Origin: Bacteroidota bacterium
Lineage (GTDB): Bacteria > Bacteroidota > Bacteroidia > Chitinophagales > Chitinophagaceae
DNA: 8,963 bases
NCBI GenBank assembly: GCA_023386855.1
Contig: JAEWIW010000241.1
Location: 1 to 8,963 of the forward strand
Direction: 5' to 3'
In this document: one piece after another, positions 1-5,867 of the stretch
How positions within the stretch are numbered: position 1 is the stretch's first letter
Layout: every line of letters starts with the position of its first letter
The notes under the pieces: generated by a model
Database searches by the model: none
Seen by the model: only the letters and a program-made list of their open reading frames with translations
What the model was told of the DNA's origin: nothing
Made by a program: the position numbers and the translations under genes

Positions 1-381
1 AATCTCAAACTGACAAAACATAAAAAGGGTGGACCAGTAGTGATCAGGTCGAGGTTCTTTGCGGCCATCCAGACAGGAAGTGGTGTATTGTGGGATTTTA
101 CGGAAAGCACCAACGAAAAAGGAGAAAAAGGCATTTTCCATTTACTAGATGTTCCCGATTTTACTACAGACGCTGATTTTACCAAATCGGTTTCCACCAG
201 CCGGGTCCTCAAATTTACCCAGCATTATAAGGATATAAAGCTATGTATTCTTGAAATGGAGGATTTTGATTTTGAGCATGAGAAACCGGGAAAAAGCATT
301 TTTGGCGAAGAGTTGTTGGATAATAGAAAATACAGGTTGGTATATTACCAAGAATTAACGTCTGACTTAGCAGAAGTGTAG
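1..381 (+). CDS. C-terminal part of an unrecognised protein (5' end outside window)
   Basis: The reading frame is open from the first base of the window to the TAG at 379-381, so the visible 126 residues are probably the C-terminal end of a longer protein. A GTG at position 40 could start a 113-residue protein, and a GGTGG lies a few bases before it, but nothing stops the frame upstream, so I prefer a partial gene. I recognise no domain. The visible part is soluble, rich in charged and aromatic residues (for example MEDFDFEHEKPGKSIFGEE), with no membrane segment and no cysteine-rich or repeat pattern. The next gene on the same strand, 192 bases downstream, is an M23 peptidase without a signal peptide, so the two may belong together, but the gap is too long to claim one operon. 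Function unknown. Confidence 0.6.
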   Translation, partial: NLKLTKHKKGGPVVIRSRFFAAIQTGSGVLWDFTESTNEKGEKGIFHLLDVPDFTTDADFTKSVSTSRVLKFTQHYKDIKLCILEMEDFDFEHEKPGKSIFGEELLDNRKYRLVYYQELTSDLAEV

Positions 382-573
382 AAATATAATTCAGATGTAC
401 CGCTTCGTTGCACTTCTCGAAATCATATTAGATCATGAGATGGAAATCTTCTTTTTATTAGCATAGCACACTTCAGGGTCACGGATCACTAAAAGAATAC
501 GGCAATATTTGAATTTTGTTTTTCTTATAAAAAATTCCTGTACTAATTATTATAAACCTTAAAAAAACAAATT

Positions 574-1146
574 ATGTCAGATCGTCCATTAACTGAACCA
601 ATAGACCCCTTTCCTTCTCCTGTATTATGCCCAACAGATAAGGAGGGTGAAAATATCAACGGTGCTCGCTTTGGGTGTTCCCGCAATGGTCTTAAAACAT
701 GGCATGGTGGTCTCGATCTTAAAGCCGAAGAAGGCACTCCATTTAAAGCCGTTTACGGAGGCAAAGTTCCAAAAGGCGGAATAAGAAAAATTGATGAAAG
801 TAGTGCAGATTACAAAAAGGGCGTCGGTCAGTTTGTGATCGTTCGTTCAAAAGACTTTTCAATTAAATATTGCCACCTTCAGAGTATCGATGTAAAAGAG
901 GGCGATAAGATAGAGGTCGGACAGGTACTGGGCAAAACTGGCAAATCCGGCAATGCATACACCGTTCCCTTTAAGCACCTCCATATTGAGCTTTCAACTG
1001 ATCATTTTGTTAGCATGAAAAATTATGTCGACCCTGAACCCTATCTGGCTACATCTTATGGTGATAATCCCAATAGTCCCAACCACGCGGATTGTAAAGG
1101 GTTTTCGCCCGAGGAATTGGATTTTGTAAGAATAGAAGAACAATAA
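574..1146 (+). CDS. M23 (LytM-type) family zinc metallopeptidase, no signal peptide
   Basis: This 190-residue protein is a single M23 peptidase domain. Family members are zinc enzymes that cut peptide bonds in peptidoglycan cross-links. The expected ligands are visible: H44 and D48 in WHGGLDL (HxxxD motif), catalytic-type H101 in YCHLQ, and H135/H137 in KHLHIEL (HxH motif). The stretch from V107 to G126 (VKEGDKIEVGQVLGKTGKSG) is the usual glycine-rich beta-hairpin region before the HxH motif. All active-site residues are kept, so the enzyme is probably active. It has no hydrophobic signal peptide, no lipobox and no LysM, SH3 or coiled-coil region; the N-terminus is short and proline-rich (EPIDPFPSPVL). 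That is unusual for a wall-cutting enzyme and suggests either export by a specialised route or action in another setting; this is inference. The ATG at 574 follows an A-rich leader typical of Bacteroidota. Confidence 0.9.
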   Translation: MSDRPLTEPIDPFPSPVLCPTDKEGENINGARFGCSRNGLKTWHGGLDLKAEEGTPFKAVYGGKVPKGGIRKIDESSADYKKGVGQFVIVRSKDFSIKYCHLQSIDVKEGDKIEVGQVLGKTGKSGNAYTVPFKHLHIELSTDHFVSMKNYVDPEPYLATSYGDNPNSPNHADCKGFSPEELDFVRIEEQ

Positions 1147-1288
1147 AGATTGATAATAGCTTTAACACTTAGTTGTAACGATATAAAGTGCCTCTGTTAA
1201 CTTGGAGTCTTTATTTAATCGATCTTTTCTGGTCTGTTATTTAGGGTAGTCTCGTGTCCCGATTATGTGCCACGTTATGGCAAAACCT

Positions 1289-1296
1289 TATATTTG
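1289..1296 (+). promoter_or_regulatory. Bacteroidota -7 promoter-like motif TATATTTG
   Basis: TATATTTG is an exact match to the TAnnTTTG -7 element of the primary Bacteroidota sigma factor. I do not see a good TTTG-type -33 element at the expected distance (about 1266-1270 reads ATGTG), so the site is weak evidence by itself. A 5-bp inverted repeat TGCCA/TGGCA (1268-1282) lies in the spacer and could be a protein-binding site. A transcript from here would start near 1303 and end at the terminator at 1432-1475. Confidence 0.35.
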
Positions 1297-1302
1297 TGTC
1301 GC

Positions 1303-1475
1303 CAGTTGTTTATAGTTCGTTGAAAGAAGTTTGCAGTGCGTAATTAGAGCGGGCATCAAATTTGGGAAAGCCTATTTACTTAATTTTCAATTCAAGATAT
1401 CAGATTTGTGTTCTCCCAGCGGGATCACAGGAAAGGGACAAAGTGAAAAGATTTCATTTTGTCCCTTTTGTTTTT
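1303..1475 (+). ncRNA. Possible small RNA (candidate only)
   Basis: A promoter-like TATATTTG ends at 1296 and a very strong intrinsic terminator ends near 1475. No protein gene lies between them on this strand, and the nearest upstream gene ends at 1146, nearly 290 bases before the hairpin. A transcript of about 170 bases would fit a small regulatory RNA. It also contains a small TCCC-AGC-GGGA hairpin near 1415-1424. I do not recognise a known RNA family (not tmRNA, 6S, SRP RNA or RNase P RNA). The alternative is that the terminator simply serves the peptidase gene with a long 3' untranslated region. Confidence 0.2.
1432..1475 (+). terminator. Strong intrinsic terminator
   Basis: The arms 1432-1448 (AAAGGGACAAAGTGAAA) and 1452-1468 (TTTCATTTTGTCCCTTT) pair over 17 bases with one G-U wobble and a three-base loop AGA. 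The + strand continues TTGTTTTT, a good U-tract. On the - strand the same hairpin is preceded by an A-rich run but followed only by TTTCC, so it may also stop transcripts coming from the gene on the other strand, though less well. Confidence 0.85.
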
Positions 1476-1481
1476 ACTTCA

Positions 1482-1524
1482 ACCCAGTTTTAAAATTTTT
1501 GTCTACTAGATTAAAACCGGGTTT
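1482..1524 (+). terminator. Second hairpin with T-tract, overlapping the end of the convergent gene
   Basis: AACCCAGTTTTAA (about 1482-1494) pairs with TTAAAACCGGGTT (about 1511-1523) with one A-C mismatch and a 17-base loop; the + strand then reads TTCTTTTTTT. The right arm lies inside the last codons of the SRPBCC gene on the - strand. It looks like a backup terminator for + strand transcription. Confidence 0.5.
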
Positions 1525-2003
1525 TCTTTTTTTAATGCATCCTTTTTTTTATTGAACATTTCATCCAGCACATTATACCTGAAATCGAAAATTTTTTCCA
1601 GTTTCTTTTTAACAAGCAGGGCATGGGCGATCCTGCCCAAGATGCCAAAGGGTAATGCATAATCAACGGTATCTTTCATCAGTACTCCATTTTCATTTGG
1701 AATGAACTCATGGTAATGATTCCATAGCTTATATGGTCCTCTTTCCTGGAAGTCAGTGAAACTTTTTTGATGGTCAACCGATGTGATACGCGTTCTCCAT
1801 TTTAAGGGAATGCCAAATAAGGGTGATACCGTGTAATTGATTTCCATTCCTGGATAAATAGGTCCTTCCTTCATTTCTGTCAAAACTGTAAATCCCATAT
1901 CCCCTGGAGTAATCTGCGAAAGGTTATGCGGGTTACAAAAAAAACTCCATGCTGTATCGATATCACATTGTAATTGCTGCTCCCTGTATAAACGGAAATT
2001 CAT
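1506..2003 (-). CDS. SRPBCC-fold (START-like) ligand-binding protein
   Basis: The 165-residue product has the layout of stand-alone SRPBCC proteins, whose helix-grip fold binds a hydrophobic ligand in a deep pocket. The N-terminus shows the usual strand and helix (LQCDIDTAWSFFCNPHNLSQITP, where the helix follows the first strand), then an aromatic-rich sheet with YPGMEINYTV, IPLKWRTRI and FTDFQERGPYKLWNHYHEF, and a long C-terminal helix that closes the pocket (about residues 122-155). It is similar in style to the SRPBCC part found with some NAD-dependent epimerases (YfcH type), but here there is no epimerase domain beside it. There is no signal peptide, so it is cytoplasmic. The ATG at 2003-2001 follows AAGAAGAACA, an acceptable Bacteroidota leader. 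The ligand cannot be deduced. It stands alone between a terminator upstream and the hairpins at 1432-1524 downstream. Confidence 0.85.
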   Translation of the reverse strand: MNFRLYREQQLQCDIDTAWSFFCNPHNLSQITPGDMGFTVLTEMKEGPIYPGMEINYTVSPLFGIPLKWRTRITSVDHQKSFTDFQERGPYKLWNHYHEFIPNENGVLMKDTVDYALPFGILGRIAHALLVKKKLEKIFDFRYNVLDEMFNKKKDALKKENPVLI

Positions 2004-2077
2004 TGTTCTTCTTTTTATGTTTAATTCGCCTCATGCCCTGCTTTGCTGGCTGGTTTTTCAAATAGAATCTTATTAAT

Positions 2078-2108
2078 AAAAAAACATTTCCGAATAAAGT
2101 TCGGGAAA
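2078..2108 (-). terminator. Intrinsic terminator behind the fasciclin gene
   Basis: On the - strand, TTTCCCGAA pairs with TTCGGAAA around a five-base loop CTTTA with one bulged C, and the sequence goes on TGTTTTTTTATT. It lies 8 bases after the stop codon of the fasciclin gene and separates it from the SRPBCC gene, which therefore probably has its own promoter. Confidence 0.7.
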
Positions 2109-2115
2109 ATTTGTG

Positions 2116-3060
2116 CTATGGAAGCAGTACCTGGTCTATAACATGTACTACACCATTAGTGGCCATAATATTTACCGCCAGTATATTGGCAGCACTTGTA
2201 TTGCTATTGCCTTTCACTGTTGCATTGCTTCCAATCTCTACTCCGAATGCTTCTCCATTGACAGTACTCAAACTTTGTCCGTTCATAAGATCAGAAGAGA
2301 AAGCTCTTGAATCCAGTACATGGTAAGTAAGAATGGAGGCAAGGGTATTCGGATCAGCGGATTCAATGGATGCAATAGTTGGAAACCCTGCATCAATAAA
2401 GGCCTGGTTGGTTGGCGCAAATACGGTAAATGGTCCGTCAGAGGTTAATACGGCTGCAACATTTGTGTTTCCCTGGCTTGCTCTTAAAACAGCAGCTACC
2501 AGGTAAGAAAATTCATCGTTCGACTGTGCTACTTCTACGATGTTGCCCATTGGCGGCATCAATACATGTTCAATCGAATGAATAACCCCGTTATCCGCAG
2601 CAATATCTGCCGTTTTAACTTTCCATCCATTTACAAAAACACCATTATTGTTTTTGGTAACATAAACGGTTTCTCCACCTGAAGTAGTTACTGCTGCATT
2701 AGGACCTGCAGGTACATTGGCTGCCATCACTTTCGAGCCCAGGGTATGGTAAAGAAGGATATCTTTAAGCTGGTCGGCTGTAAGCGATTGTATAACACTG
2801 CCCGTAATGCCAGAGGAATTAAAAGCAGCGTCATCAGGCGCGAACACCGTAAACGGACCTGCACCATTAAGTGTTGAACCAAGATCTGCTTTCACAACAG
2901 CAGATTCCAGGATGGAATAATTACTATTCTCTGTAACGATATTAGTAATGGTTTTAGGACTCTCTTCAGCCTCATCCTTTTTACAGGAAGAAAAAGTCAA
3001 CAACATGAATAGTAAGGCCAGTGGGGTCATTCCGAGTTTAGAAACAATGCTTCTTTTCAT
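2116..3060 (-). CDS. Fasciclin (FAS1) domain lipoprotein, two domains
   Basis: The 314-residue protein begins with a lipoprotein signal peptide: hydrophobic LALLFMLLTF, then a lipobox ending in C26 (FSSC). The residues after the cysteine (KKDEAEE) are charged, as often seen in Bacteroidota surface lipoproteins. Two FAS1 domains follow, about residues 38-169 and 172-314. Each has the hallmark H1 motif FTVFAP (70-75 and 211-216) and the H2-type end motif (NGVIHSIEHVL at 157-167 and NGVVHVIDQVLLP at the C-terminus); the YH pair occurs in LLYHTLGS and LTYHVLDS. FAS1 domains act in adhesion and matrix binding outside the cell. No other domain is present, and the protein ends exactly with the second FAS1 domain. 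It lies 35 bases behind a MarR-type regulator gene on the same strand, so both are probably co-transcribed. Confidence 0.95.
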   Translation of the reverse strand: MKRSIVSKLGMTPLALLFMLLTFSSCKKDEAEESPKTITNIVTENSNYSILESAVVKADLGSTLNGAGPFTVFAPDDAAFNSSGITGSVIQSLTADQLKDILLYHTLGSKVMAANVPAGPNAAVTTSGGETVYVTKNNNGVFVNGWKVKTADIAADNGVIHSIEHVLMPPMGNIVEVAQSNDEFSYLVAAVLRASQGNTNVAAVLTSDGPFTVFAPTNQAFIDAGFPTIASIESADPNTLASILTYHVLDSRAFSSDLMNGQSLSTVNGEAFGVEIGSNATVKGNSNTSAANILAVNIMATNGVVHVIDQVLLP

Positions 3061-3095
3061 GATCTGGTTTTTGTAATGGTGATGATTATGGTTAA

Positions 3096-3761
3096 TTAGT
3101 TCTTGTTCATTTCCATGTATGCTGCATCCAGTAATGCTTCCGCTTCCAGGTTTTTCGAATAAATGGGCAGGTGAAAATCATGAAGTTTATTGAGCAGCCT
3201 GATGATCTCCATTTTTTCCTGGTGAGTAAGGTCTCCCGAAACGATTTGAGTGGCTTTGCGAACTTTTACCAATAGCTGGTCAAGCTTCTTAAGCCCTTTG
3301 GCAGTAATATTTAAAACTTTACTTCTTTTATCTGTTTCACAATTAGTTTGTTCTACCCAGCCTTGCTCAATAAGGCGATTGATGATCTGGATACCAGCCG
3401 GCTTTTCATGTACATTCTTTTTGATCAATTCCATCTTGGTGATGGAAGGATTGAATTTTAGTAGGATGAGGTATATCACATCATCAGGAGTGGAAAACTC
3501 GGACCCGTGAATAGCTGCTTTGAAATAGTTCTTACCAAAGCGGTTCATGTGAACGATGCTGGTGGCAATAATGCTTTCCGGGGTACGACCGCTTTTTTTA
3601 CCTTCCCATTCTGGCTCATTGGCCGGGTTGTCTTCAGTATAGCTGTCCCGTAGCCATTTTTTGAAGCCATCAATATTGTTGGCATAGTTGTTTGAATTGG
3701 CATTTGAACTTTCAAACTGACTGCCTAATTCGATAAGGTCCTTTAATAACTGGTTATCCAT
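3096..3761 (-). CDS. MarR-type winged-helix transcriptional regulator
   Basis: I start this gene at the ATG at 3761-3759 (221 residues). AGGAAAAA sits directly in front of it, and a TAGCTTTG promoter motif at 3787-3780 would overlap the alternative TTG start at 3782, which makes that longer form unlikely. The winged helix-turn-helix lies at about residues 90-160: VIYLILLKF, then KMELIKKNV and the recognition-helix region KPAGIQIINRLIEQGWVEQ, then the MarR-type wing DKRSKVLNITAKG (DKRS at 144-147). Long helices on both sides would form the dimer interface. The protein is longer than a typical MarR (about 140-150) because of an N-terminal extension of some 60 residues rich in Asn and charged residues. 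The fasciclin lipoprotein gene follows after 35 bases. MarR proteins usually bind palindromes at their own promoter and release on ligand binding; the effector here is unknown. Confidence 0.9.
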   Translation of the reverse strand: MDNQLLKDLIELGSQFESSNANSNNYANNIDGFKKWLRDSYTEDNPANEPEWEGKKSGRTPESIIATSIVHMNRFGKNYFKAAIHGSEFSTPDDVIYLILLKFNPSITKMELIKKNVHEKPAGIQIINRLIEQGWVEQTNCETDKRSKVLNITAKGLKKLDQLLVKVRKATQIVSGDLTHQEKMEIIRLLNKLHDFHLPIYSKNLEAEALLDAAYMEMNKN

Positions 3762-3779
3762 TTTTTCCTGATTACTCCA

Positions 3780-3787
3780 CAAAGCTA
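3780..3787 (-). promoter_or_regulatory. -7 promoter motif TAGCTTTG for the regulator-fasciclin operon
   Basis: Read on the - strand this is an exact TAnnTTTG motif about 19 bases before the chosen ATG of the MarR-type gene. A good TTTG -33 element is not seen, which is common where a regulator is involved. Its place explains why the TTG start at 3782 is not used. Confidence 0.5.
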
Positions 3788-3793
3788 TATAAT

Positions 3794-3888
3794 AAAAGTA
3801 TAAAAATATACTAAAAAGTAAAGAAAAAGGGTAAAATTATTCCTTTACGGCTGCTTGTACAATTTTAAAAGTATAAAAATCAACTAAA
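3794..3888 (+). repeat. Imperfect 22-base direct repeat pair in the divergent intergenic region
   Basis: Copy one is at 3794-3815 and copy two at 3867-3888. They share an identical 14-base block AAAAGTATAAAAAT followed by two differing bases (AT or CA) and then ACTAAA. The starts are 73 bases apart, close to seven turns of DNA, so two bound proteins would face the same side. Copy one contains the palindrome at 3797-3812; in copy two the second palindrome arm is degraded (CAACT for ATACT). AT-richness makes chance similarity easier, but 20 of 22 matching bases is notable. Confidence 0.55.
3797..3812. promoter_or_regulatory. Palindrome, probable operator of the MarR-type regulator
   Basis: AGTATA-AAAA-TATACT is a perfect inverted repeat with 6-base arms and a 4-base spacer. 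It lies directly upstream of the -7 motif of the regulator gene, where a bound dimer would block RNA polymerase. MarR proteins typically bind palindromes of about this size near their own promoter. That this regulator binds here is inference. Confidence 0.5.
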
Positions 3889-3976
3889 TACAATCAAGAG
3901 ATCCTCCTACAATTACCTGATCTTTTCCTATTTTCCACGCTGTAAAGCGTTTATTATTGCCCTGAAAAATTGAAGT

Positions 3977-4744
3977 ATGAACAGGATTTTCCTTCTCATT
4001 TTACTACTGGATCTTTTTTTTCTTTCCTCACAGGCCCAAACCATCAGGGTGTTGACCTATAATACCCATCACTGTGAAGACATGAATGGTAAGCTCAATA
4101 TTGAACATATTGCTTCGGTAATAAAAAAGGCTAACCCGGATATTGTTGCCCTCCAGGAATTGGACAGCATGACCAACCGTACCCATAAAGTTGACCAGCT
4201 TAAAGCGCTTGCTGAAGCGACCCATATGAATTACTTCTTTAGTAAAAGCATGGATTATGATGGGGGTGGATATGGGGTAGGAATACTTACAAAGTTCCCA
4301 ATAGTTAATGCATTTATTACCAGGTTGCCCAATGTATCTGACCGGGAGCCACGAACCGCAGGTACGGTTGAATTGCAACTCGGAAAGAAAAAACGTTTCC
4401 TGTTTACTTCAGTTCATCTCGATTATGTGAAGGACTCCACGGAAAGGATCGCCCAGGCTTCAAAACTTAAAGAAGTGTTTTCTTCAAAGGAATTACCTTC
4501 TATCATCGCGGGCGATTTTAATGCGCCTCCCACAGAGACCACTATCAAAGACATCATGTATAGTGTTTATAACGATTCGGACCCTACAGGTAATACCCTG
4601 TCGCATCCTTCTGATGAGCCTAAAAGAAAGATCGATTATATATTGATCTCAAAAAATCATTCCTGGAAGAAGAAACATTATGAAGTCATCGCTGATAAGA
4701 TCGGCTCTGATCACCGTCCCGTTTTGTCAGTAATTAAGTGGTAA
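3977..4744 (+). CDS. Secreted endonuclease/exonuclease/phosphatase-fold hydrolase
   Basis: The 255-residue product starts with a signal peptide (MNRIFLLILLLDLFFLSSQAQ, probable cut after A20) and is then one EEP domain, the metal-dependent fold of DNase I, exonuclease III and sphingomyelinase-like phosphodiesterases. The family motifs are all present in order: N29 in TYNTHH, E61 in ALQELD, H147 in TSVHLDY, D180 and N182 in AGDFNAPP, D220 in KIDYIL, and the catalytic D245-H246 in SDHRPV. It should therefore be an active Mg-dependent phosphoesterase acting in the periplasm or outside. Whether the substrate is nucleic acid, a phospholipid or a sugar phosphate cannot be read from the motifs. It is transcribed divergently from the MarR-type gene; the shared intergenic region contains the direct repeat pair. 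An imperfect -7 match (TATTATTG, 3952-3959) lies 17 bases before the ATG. Confidence 0.9.
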   Translation: MNRIFLLILLLDLFFLSSQAQTIRVLTYNTHHCEDMNGKLNIEHIASVIKKANPDIVALQELDSMTNRTHKVDQLKALAEATHMNYFFSKSMDYDGGGYGVGILTKFPIVNAFITRLPNVSDREPRTAGTVELQLGKKKRFLFTSVHLDYVKDSTERIAQASKLKEVFSSKELPSIIAGDFNAPPTETTIKDIMYSVYNDSDPTGNTLSHPSDEPKRKIDYILISKNHSWKKKHYEVIADKIGSDHRPVLSVIKW

Positions 4745-4816
4745 TTTTTTTTGAAGATTGCCGCCTTGCCGGTTCCGAGTGCTTCCCTTAAAGTCAATTA
4801 TCTTTAAATCAAAAAC

Positions 4817-5212
4817 ATGGATTCAAAGGAACCAAAGTTGAAGGAAAGGGGAGGAAGCCCGGCCGACCACCTGGCCAATGAACGTACATTCCTGGCATGG
4901 ATCCGTACCAGCATTGCCTTGATGGGATTCGGTTTCGTGATCGTAAAGTTCGCCCTGTTTATTCGCCAAATATCTGTTGCTCTTGGAGAAAAATCCATCA
5001 TACCACCTAAAGGTTATTCTACAATGATTGGTGTGATCATGGTTGCACTGGGGGCTATCATGGCAACACTTGCTTTTATCAGGTACCGCAATATTGAAAA
5101 GCAGTTATCATCAAATTCCTTTTTCCCGTCTCAATGGCTTTCCGTGCTGGTTACTCTTAGCATAGTAATTGGCAGTATACTCCTGGTGCTGTATTTATTA
5201 CCGAATATATGA
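4817..5212 (+). CDS. DUF202 / YidH-type small inner-membrane protein
   Basis: The 131-residue protein has the DUF202 signature right before the first membrane helix: DHLANERTFLAWIRTSIALM (residues 17-36). Three membrane segments can be drawn at about 30-49, 69-88 and 107-128, with RYRNIEK between the second and third on the likely cytoplasmic side. Length and topology fit the YidH/YidG family, whose biochemical role is not known. The ATG at 4817 follows the A-rich leader AAATCAAAAAC. The gene lies 72 bases after the secreted hydrolase and 41 bases before the next small gene, so it could be read with either, but nothing ties it functionally to them. Confidence 0.9.
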   Translation: MDSKEPKLKERGGSPADHLANERTFLAWIRTSIALMGFGFVIVKFALFIRQISVALGEKSIIPPKGYSTMIGVIMVALGAIMATLAFIRYRNIEKQLSSNSFFPSQWLSVLVTLSIVIGSILLVLYLLPNI

Positions 5213-5253
5213 TGGCCACATAAGCATATTAACTTATTTTCGCCGCGGTGAAA

Positions 5254-5775
5254 ATGTTTATCCTGAGATCAGTTGCCGGTTTCCTGCTTTGTTGTATGCT
5301 GTTGCATACTACTGGATTCTACATTGTACTGCAGGTGCATAAATTTCAGATGCGCAAAGCGACCAGGCAATTACTTTTGAAGGATCCTTCAAGTAGCTTT
5401 CTTACCCGGTTTACCTTCTCACAGGAAGAATTTGAACAGCTCGAGTGGGAGGAAGACGATGAATTTTTATTAGATGGCCATATGTATGATGTGGTAAGCA
5501 AAAAAATGGAAGACAATCATTGGCAAATCACCTGCCTGAAGGATGAAAAAGAAAAATCTCTTGCACAGTTATACCACCAGCACCTTGAAAAAGATGGACC
5601 GAAAAAACTGAAGCGAAGCATACCGCTATGGTCCTGGATTTATCTGCCCAGCGAAACAGGAATTATACTTGAAACCACTTTCACTTCCTGCTCTTATAAA
5701 CTAATGTCAAATTATTTTCTTCCTCATTATTATCCTGATACGATAAAACCTCCACCACAATCCTTGTACGCTTAG
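5254..5775 (+). CDS. Uncharacterised small protein with N-terminal membrane segment
   Basis: I do not recognise a named domain. I start at ATG 5254 because GGTGA lies just before it; a GTG at 5248 would add two residues. The 173-residue product has one hydrophobic segment at about residues 6-28 (VAGFLLCCMLLHTTGFYIVL), either an uncleaved anchor or a signal peptide, followed by several basic residues (HKFQMRKATRQ). The rest is soluble, with an acidic stretch (EEFEQLEWEEDDEF), the pattern GHMYDVVSKK...ITCLKDEKE in the middle, and a proline-rich C-terminus (IKPPPQSLYA). From general memory, small Bacteroidota proteins of this shape (an N-terminal membrane segment with a GYY-like end, then a YDVV...D-E pattern) are often found before TonB receptor genes, as here (92 bases to the receptor). 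A helper role in uptake of the same ligand is possible but unproven. Confidence 0.8.
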   Translation: MFILRSVAGFLLCCMLLHTTGFYIVLQVHKFQMRKATRQLLLKDPSSSFLTRFTFSQEEFEQLEWEEDDEFLLDGHMYDVVSKKMEDNHWQITCLKDEKEKSLAQLYHQHLEKDGPKKLKRSIPLWSWIYLPSETGIILETTFTSCSYKLMSNYFLPHYYPDTIKPPPQSLYA

Positions 5776-5800
5776 TCAATCATTTTTCTTTTTATATCAT

Positions 5801-5839
5801 ATGCCGCATGCTTTTAAAATACATGCAGGGCTGTATTTT
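5801..5839. repeat. Overlapping inverted repeats upstream of the TonB receptor
   Basis: AAAATACA (5816-5823) and TGTATTTT (5832-5839) form a perfect 8-base inverted repeat around TGCAGGGC. A second pair, GCATG (5806-5810) and CATGC (5822-5826), overlaps its left arm, so the two hairpins exclude each other. ATGC-C-GCAT (5801-5809) is a third small palindrome. The cluster ends 28 bases before the receptor ATG, in the right place for an operator or a leader switch. It does not match the classic Fur box. It could also be a weak terminator for the preceding small gene. Confidence 0.45.
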
Positions 5840-5867
5840 GACCTTTAAATTTTCTCTGTAATTAATC

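Larger units (their letters stand above)
1147..1505. other. Gene-poor intergenic region with promoter-like motif and terminators
   Basis: No convincing protein gene fills this gap. It is AT-rich and holds a short inverted repeat TGCCA-CGTTA-TGGCA at 1268-1282, an exact TAnnTTTG motif at 1289-1296, and two hairpins near its right end (1432-1475 and about 1482-1524). The only longer frame (from a TTG at 1331) runs straight through the strong terminator and into the next gene on the other strand, so I do not call it. Confidence 0.6.

Noticed and set aside
543..737. 64-codon frame on the - strand over the start of the M23 gene
   Set aside because: It is an antisense shadow of a well-supported peptidase gene and has no recognisable content.
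1268..1282. Integron attC-like site around CGTTATGGC
   Set aside because: The core resembles an integron recombination site, but the matching RYYYAAC partner is not found, there is no cassette array and no integrase in the window.
1331..1555. 74-codon open frame from a TTG on the + strand
   Set aside because: It runs through a strong terminator hairpin and its T-tract and then overlaps the end of the SRPBCC gene on the other strand; its protein is low in complexity toward the end (FYFNPVLKF...LFLMHPFFY) and has no leader.
3250..3510. 86-codon + strand frame opposite the MarR-type gene
   Set aside because: Antisense shadow; the - strand frame encodes a clear winged-helix domain.
3762..3782. 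TTG start adding seven residues to the MarR-type protein
   Set aside because: It overlaps the -7 promoter motif at 3780-3787, whereas the ATG at 3761 has AGGAAAAA directly before it.
5816..5839. Fur box upstream of the TonB receptor
   Set aside because: The inverted repeat AAAATACA/TGTATTTT does not resemble the GATAAT-based Fur consensus, so iron control cannot be claimed from it.
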